Under the pieces are notes generated by a model that was not told the DNA's origin, ran no database searches, and worked only from the letters and a program-made list of their open reading frames with translations. Positions 59,383 to 64,000 of a stretch of DNA of 64,000 bases are shown here, piece after piece. How positions within the stretch are numbered: position 1 is the stretch's first letter; each line of letters opens with the position of its first letter. The DNA is from Sporosarcina sp. Marseille-Q4943 (lineage in GTDB: Bacteria; Bacillota; Bacilli; Bacillales_A; Planococcaceae). Position numbers and translations under genes: made by a program. The DNA lies in the NCBI RefSeq assembly GCF_943736995.1, contig NZ_OX031157.1:1585001-1649000 (forward strand). The letters are read 5' to 3'.

Positions 59383-60108
59383 TTGAAACCGGTCATCGGC
59401 ATTACTTCCAACATAGATTCAACTGCACATACGCTCCAACACACTTACATCCAAGCAGTCATTACTACAGGAGGTATACCTCTTATCATACCGACAGGGG
59501 TGGAAAGTGACGTACAGCAAATTACCACGCTACTCGATGGTTTACTAATCACAGGCGGAGGTGATATAAATCCTCAACTATTCGATGAAGAGCCTTTGCC
59601 GCAACTTGGAAACGTGACGCCCGAAAGAGACTCGATCGAATTGGAACTGACGAGGTATATGCTCGCTTTGGATAAACCGATTCTTGGAATATGCAGAGGT
59701 CACCAAGTGCTGAATGTCGCTTTCGGCGGAACGCTTTACCAGGACATCACCTCGCAAATCACTATTCCGGTATTGCAGCACGATCAAAAGGCGAAGAGGG
59801 ATCACCAATCACATACGGTCCATATTGAAAAAGACACTATCCTCAAGTCCATCGCGACTTCCGACAAAATCTTGGTGAATTCTTATCATCACCAAGCGTT
59901 AAAGGATGTCCCCTCTCCGCTCATCGTATCTGGAAAAGCAAGCGACGGCATAATCGAAGCGGTTGAAAGTACAGATCACCTTTTCGTCGTAGGCGTACAA
60001 TGGCACCCTGAGGCTTTGATGCAAAATGCCGATCAGGTTTCCATGCGCTTATTCAACGCTTACATGAAAGCTTGTGTTGAGAGGATGGTTGCCGTTGAAT
60101 ATCATTGA
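59383..60108 (+). CDS. Peptidase C26 family (gamma-glutamyl-GABA hydrolase-like, class I glutamine amidotransferase fold)
   Basis: A 241-residue hydrolase with nucleophile C104 in GICRGHQ and the H208/E210 pair in VQWHPEA. Related enzymes (PuuD, folate gamma-glutamyl hydrolase) cleave gamma-glutamyl bonds; the substrate here is unknown. The start is TTG (MKPVIGITSN) with GAGGGGG 9 bases upstream. It overlaps the start of the dipeptidase gene by 14 bases, so the two form an operon. Confidence 0.88.
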   Translation: MKPVIGITSNIDSTAHTLQHTYIQAVITTGGIPLIIPTGVESDVQQITTLLDGLLITGGGDINPQLFDEEPLPQLGNVTPERDSIELELTRYMLALDKPILGICRGHQVLNVAFGGTLYQDITSQITIPVLQHDQKAKRDHQSHTVHIEKDTILKSIATSDKILVNSYHHQALKDVPSPLIVSGKASDGIIEAVESTDHLFVVGVQWHPEALMQNADQVSMRLFNAYMKACVERMVAVEYH

Positions 60109-61068
60109 CCTGCACTGCGACGTACTGGCTAGAATGCATAAAGCAAAAGGGAAAATTACATTTAAAGATTCCACTGATCTCGATGTCACTTACGAAAAAC
60201 TGAAACAGGGCGGAGTTCTAATCCAAGCTTTCGCCATCTTCATTTCACCATCCATCAAGTCGGACCAAAAATTCCAGGCGGCACTCGATCAGATCCATTA
60301 CTTTTATACCGAAGTGATTGGCAAAAATACGAATATGAAGGCGCTGAAATCGTGGGATGATTTTGATCGGCTTGAAAAAGGGCAGATCGGTGCGTTTCTT
60401 ACGCTCGAGGGTGTCGATTGCATCGGAAATGATATGCAGAAGCTGTCGATTCTACGTGAACTTGGTGTCCTTTCGATAGGATTGACGTGGAACAATGCGA
60501 ATTTAGCTGCGGATGGAGTCGAGGAAGAGCGGGGTGCAGGCTTAACGGCGTTTGGTAAAGAAGTTATTCAATTTTGCAATGAAAATAGCATTCTCTCGGA
60601 CGTTTCCCATCTCAGCGAAAAGGCGTTTTGGGACGTTTTGGACTTGGCCCACTTTCCAATTGCGAGTCATTCCAATTCAAAAACAATTTGCGATCATCCT
60701 CGGAACTTGACGGATGAGCAGGCAACGCATTTATTCAAAAAGAATGGACTGATCCACGTCATTTATAATCCGCCTTTTGTTACCGAAAGAGGTTCCGCTT
60801 CCATCTCCTCATCACACATATTGACCACTTCTGCTCCCTTGGAGGCGTCCGGCAAATCGGATTAGGTTCCGACTTTGACGGCATCACTGAAAAAATCATT
60901 GGTCTTGAAGATGCCTCGATGCACCCCGCCTTGATCAACGAGCTATTGGCAAGGTTTAGCGAGGATGAAGTGAAAGGATTTGCATACAAGAACTTCCTTG
61001 ACCACCGCCCAGGCAGGAAGACCGTTCCACTATACTATTCAGGGGATGGAGTGTTCTTTCAGAGATAG
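60095..61068 (+). pseudogene. Membrane dipeptidase (peptidase M19), frameshifted
   Basis: The 5' frame encodes MNIIDLHCDVLARMHK with the metal-binding HxD (HCD), GVDCIGND, GLTWNN, SDVSHLSEKAFWD and SHSNSK motifs. It runs out of frame near 60806. The next frame continues ITHIDHFCSLGGVRQIGLGS, then DFDGI and AYKNFLDH, to a stop at 61066-61068. Restoring one C in the CTCC stretch near 60806-60808 would give an intact protein of about 325 residues. The start is TTG, overlapping the C26 gene. Either a real null mutation or a homopolymer sequencing error. Confidence 0.82.
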
Positions 61069-61110
61069 TAGTTTTTTGTGGTAACGATTAATATAGTTGA
61101 ATAATATTCT

Positions 61111-61143
61111 CGCCCGCTTAGATGATTGCTAAGCGGGTTTTTC
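61111..61143 (+). terminator. Terminator of the C26-M19 operon
   Basis: CCCGCTTAG (61113-61121) pairs perfectly with CTAAGCGGG (61129-61137), followed by TTTTTC. Confidence 0.9.
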
Positions 61144-61199
61144 TTCTTCATTCCGTTATAATCATAGAATAGAGAAACCTTTACTTAGGAGGACGGCAA

Positions 61200-61901
61200 A
61201 TGAAAATCCTCGTAATTGAAGACAATGAGAGCGTCTCTTCCATGATCGAACTGTTTTTTGAAAAGGAAGGGATACAAGGCGAGTTCGTAAAAGACGGGCT
61301 TGAAGGCTATGAGCGGGCCATTTCTGGAAATTGGGACTGTCTAATCATCGACTGGATGCTGCCGGGGATGGACGGGGTGACGATCTGCCGGAAGCTCCGC
61401 CGAGACGACGTTGCAGTGCCGATCATCATGCTGACCGCAAAGGATAGCGAATCCGACCAGGTGCTTGGGCTTGAAATGGGTGCGGATGATTATGTGACGA
61501 AGCCGTTCAGCCCGCTGGCGCTCATGGCCCGCATCAAGGCAGTCACGCGCCGGTATGCTGTTGCAAAAGAAGATCGCATTGACGTCGACACTTTGAAAAC
61601 GAGACATTTCACTATTAATACTGCCACGCGCGAAGTGCTATTAGACGACAAGCCCGTGCCGAATTTGACACCGAAGGAATTCGACCTGCTCCATTTTTTC
61701 ATTCAGCACCCTAAACAGGTGTTTTCGCGCGAGCAGCTTTTGGATCGAGTGTGGGGTTATGACTTTTACGGCGATGACCGGACGGTGGATGTGCATATTA
61801 AACGGCTCCGCTCGAAAGTGTCGAAGGCAGATCAGCCGTTTTTCCACACGGTTTGGGGCATTGGCTACCGATTTGACGAAACGGCCGGTGACGCGGAATG
61901 A
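61200..61901 (+). CDS. OmpR/PhoB-family response regulator
   Basis: A 233-residue regulator. The receiver domain has the phosphorylation site D51, switch T79 and K101, with acidic E7/D8; the winged-helix DNA-binding domain (about 130-228) contains PKEFDLLHFFIQHPKQVFSREQLL and DVHIKRLRSKV. Signal and targets are unknown. GGAGG precedes the ATG, and TATAAT near 61156 may be the -10 box. Its stop overlaps the kinase start (ATGA). Confidence 0.93.
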   Translation: MKILVIEDNESVSSMIELFFEKEGIQGEFVKDGLEGYERAISGNWDCLIIDWMLPGMDGVTICRKLRRDDVAVPIIMLTAKDSESDQVLGLEMGADDYVTKPFSPLALMARIKAVTRRYAVAKEDRIDVDTLKTRHFTINTATREVLLDDKPVPNLTPKEFDLLHFFIQHPKQVFSREQLLDRVWGYDFYGDDRTVDVHIKRLRSKVSKADQPFFHTVWGIGYRFDETAGDAE

Positions 61902-63304
61902 AAATCAAATATTTCCACCAGCAGCTGGCAAGCCATTTCAGTGTCATCATCATCGCTTTTCTAATCCTAAGCCTGCTGTTCTCCCATTTCGTCGAGCAAT
62001 TCGTCTATGACAATAAAACCGAGGAGCTCGCCTCCTACGGACAATCGATTTTGACAGATATCGAGCAGGATCAGAGGAATTCCCGCTCCCTCTTAAAATC
62101 ATACGGATATGTATTGGAGGGCCGGGATATCCAATACTCCTTATTCGACGAAAAGTCGGCCATCATTTATTCGACCGGACTTGAGACGCCTTTGATTGAA
62201 CTCAATGAGGAAGAGTGGCGGGCATTGCAAAGCGGAAAAACGATCACCGTGAAACAGGAATACAAACGATTCGAACAAGCAGTCACTTTCGTCCTCCTCC
62301 CCTATTTCCACCGGAACCAGTTCGTCGGAGGGGTTTTATTAACATCGCCTATCAAAGGCTCACGCGAAGTCATTTCGCAGATGAACAGCTATTTGATCTA
62401 CACAACGTTCATTGCGCTCGCGATCGCATTGCTCTTAAGCGGACTTCTATCGACATTCCACGGCAGGCGCATCAAGCGGCTACGATCTGCAACTGCGAAT
62501 GTTGCGCAAGGCGATTATTCCGTTCGGATACCGACAGCAAGTGTCGATGAAGTAGGAGAGCTGGCAGGAGATTTCAACAAGATGGTTGAGAAACTCGAAG
62601 CATCGGCAGTGGAAATCGAAAGCCTTGAAAACCGCCGCCGACAATTCATGGCGGACGTGTCGCATGAGCTCCGGACACCTCTCACGACAATCCGAGGCAT
62701 CATCGAAGGATTGCGCAATGACATGATTTCTGATTCCGAAAAGGAGCGAGGCCTCCAGCTTGCAAGCAGTGAAACAGTGCGCCTCATCCGCCTCGTGAAT
62801 GAAAATCTAGACTACGAAAAAATCCGCTCCAATCAAGTGACGCTTCACAAACAGGAGATTCAACTAAAGGAACTGTTTGGCATCATCCAGGACCAATTGG
62901 AGGAAGCGGCAGCGGAACGCGGCGATAAAATCGTGGTGGAAGTCGCGGAGGAAGCTTCTGTCTTCGCTGACTACGATCGCCTCACCCAAGTATTGATTAA
63001 TATTGTGAAAAACAGCATCCAATTCACGCAAAACGGCATGATTTGGATAAGGGGCTATGCACAAGAGGAGAGCACAATCATTGAAATCGAAGATACAGGC
63101 ATCGGAATGGACCCTGATGAGATTGAGAAGATTTGGAGTCGGTTTTACAAGGCAATCGACTCACGGACGACGAATCCATATGGCGAGTTCGGATTAGGGT
63201 TATCGATCGTGAAACAACTGGTCACATTGCACGGCGGAACGATAACTGTTGAGAGTGTGAAAGGCGAAGGGACAAAATTCCGTATTGAGCTGCCGAATGG
63301 ATGA
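61898..63304 (+). CDS. Sensor histidine kinase
   Basis: A 468-residue membrane kinase. Two transmembrane helices (about 13-31 and 165-187) flank a 130-residue extracytoplasmic sensor. A HAMP linker (about 188-240) leads to the phospho-acceptor H256 in FMADVSHELRTPL, then N box (VLINIVKNSIQFT), G1 (EIEDTGIGMD) and G2 (GEFGLGLSIVKQL). It pairs with the response regulator immediately upstream. The sensor domain gives no clue to the signal. Confidence 0.94.
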   Translation: MKIKYFHQQLASHFSVIIIAFLILSLLFSHFVEQFVYDNKTEELASYGQSILTDIEQDQRNSRSLLKSYGYVLEGRDIQYSLFDEKSAIIYSTGLETPLIELNEEEWRALQSGKTITVKQEYKRFEQAVTFVLLPYFHRNQFVGGVLLTSPIKGSREVISQMNSYLIYTTFIALAIALLLSGLLSTFHGRRIKRLRSATANVAQGDYSVRIPTASVDEVGELAGDFNKMVEKLEASAVEIESLENRRRQFMADVSHELRTPLTTIRGIIEGLRNDMISDSEKERGLQLASSETVRLIRLVNENLDYEKIRSNQVTLHKQEIQLKELFGIIQDQLEEAAAERGDKIVVEVAEEASVFADYDRLTQVLINIVKNSIQFTQNGMIWIRGYAQEESTIIEIEDTGIGMDPDEIEKIWSRFYKAIDSRTTNPYGEFGLGLSIVKQLVTLHGGTITVESVKGEGTKFRIELPNG

Positions 63305-63340
63305 GCTGTTGTGGCAGGAGTGATGGAATTCGATTCTATG

Positions 63341-63460
63341 AAGGAACCGTCGCTGAATTAATTGAGCCCTTGTGCAATTGAATGAGCCCTTGCGTAATTA
63401 AATGAGTCCTTCCACGTTTAATTGAGCCTTTCGGCAATTAAATGAGCCTTCATTAAATAC
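63341..63460 (+). repeat. Degenerate 20-bp direct-repeat array, family III
   Basis: Units start at 63341 (weak), 63361, 63381, 63401, 63421 and 63441, exactly 20 bases apart. The core is AWTGAGCCY at the start and AATTA at the end of each unit. The array fills the spacer between the kinase stop and its terminator, so it would be transcribed as 3' untranslated RNA. Confidence 0.88.
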
Positions 63461-63461
63461 G

Positions 63462-63507
63462 AAAAAGGTCTGTTAATCGGTTCCAAACCGGCTACCAGAC
63501 CTTTTTA
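63462..63507 (+). terminator. Terminator of the two-component operon
   Basis: AAAAAGGTCTG pairs with CAGACCTTTTT (63462-63472 with 63496-63506), with an inner CGGTT/AACCG stem and a T-rich tail; likely active in both directions. Confidence 0.85.
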
Positions 63508-63598
63508 TTCTTCCAAACAAGTTCCCCCCAAGTTTTTCATATTCTATGAAGGCAAGAAACTTTTGCTATGGTACGATACACGGAAACAATCTTGCTGT

Positions 63599-64000
63599 AT
63601 GAATATAGGTGTCCTATTGAATTTTATCGCTTGGATCATCGTTGCTTGCGAAATCGGATTTTGGGTTGTCATTGCAGCAGGACTTGTCACAAGATATATT
63701 TTCAATAAAAAACAGCTAGGATTTTTTTCTAGCCTTAACACCAGTCATTGAGCTGCTATTGCTCATCGTCACAGCGAATGATCTTTACAACGGCGCCACT
63801 GCCACGCAGGTCCATGGAATTGCCGCCATCTATCTCGGTGTATCCATCGCTTTCGGAAAAAGTATGATCCGCTGGGCGGACGAGAGATTTCTGTATTATG
63901 TCAATAAACAAGGCACGAAACCTGTCCGAAAACATGGGCTCGCCTATGCGAAACACTCGATAAAAGGCTCGTTGCAGCATGTGCTCGCATTCATCATCGG
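63599..64000 (+). pseudogene. YmcC-like integral membrane protein, frameshifted and cut by window edge
   Basis: The frame starting MNIGVLLNFIAWIIVACEIG leads into a run of seven Ts (63722-63728) and then goes out of frame. The next frame continues LALTPVIELLLLIVTANDLY, then GATATQVHGIAA and SMIRWADERFLYYVNKQGTK to the window end. With six Ts the reading is GFFLALTPVIE, matching the B. subtilis YmcC type. Function unknown. No strong ribosome-binding site is seen before the ATG. Confidence 0.75.

Noticed and set aside
61200..63304. Two-component system as CssRS controlling the nearby HtrA-type protease
   Set aside because: The two loci are separated by the C26-M19 operon and terminators, and the sensor shows no feature specific to CssS; adjacency is too weak.

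Overview
The window is a chromosomal segment of a low-GC Gram-positive, spore-forming member of the Bacillales. Gene content and order follow Bacillus subtilis closely (ctsR-mcsA-mcsB-clpC-radA-yacL-ispD-ispF-gltX-cysE-cysS-mrnC-rlmB-rae1-sigH-rpmG-secE-nusG-rplKAJL-ybxB-rpoBC-rplGB-rpsLG-fusA-tuf, then the S10 operon). A CotD-like coat protein and SigH indicate sporulation, and SLH-anchored secretion and protein sequence fit the Planococcaceae (Sporosarcina-like). The family assignment is inference from gene order and protein resemblance; no rRNA is present.

Bases 1-37.8 kb are one almost unbroken block transcribed on the minus strand. In transcription order it holds the CtsR stress operon, radA, the PIN/TRAM gene yacL, isoprenoid genes ispDF, gltX, a cysteine T-box with cysES, RNA-processing genes, sigH, rpmG-secE-nusG, the L11-L1-L10-L12 genes, rpoBC, the str genes and the start of the S10-spc operon, cut off inside rplN. 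Promoters, terminators and ribosomal-protein leaders can be placed between the transcription units. disA, found between radA and yacL in B. subtilis, is absent.

Bases 37.8-64 kb are a mosaic of short transcription units on both strands: a candidate structured RNA upstream of an AbgT-type transporter, an unrecognised membrane protein, a BirA-controlled bioY-bioB pair, a SAM-riboswitch-controlled yitJ-metH methionine operon, cotD, a photolyase, a dicarboxylate/amino-acid:cation symporter, a DCC thiol oxidoreductase, an SLH-anchored SGNH esterase, a DUF779-aldehyde dehydrogenase pair, an HtrA-type protease, a C26 peptidase with a frameshifted M19 dipeptidase, an OmpR-type two-component system, and a truncated, frameshifted ymcC-like membrane gene.

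The least expected signal is a set of four intergenic arrays of degenerate direct repeats with exact 20- or 21-bp periodicity, in three sequence families. Two share a family and carry variant units in the same order at loci 44 kb apart (about 5.51-5.62 and 49.47-49.57 kb). The third lies in the 5' leader between the SAM riboswitch and yitJ (43.91-44.07 kb), and the fourth lies 3' of the histidine kinase (63.34-63.46 kb). They are not CRISPRs, and I know of no described element they match. The second lead is the candidate structured RNA at 37.92-38.12 kb, whose non-Watson-Crick pairs are all G-U when read from the plus strand.
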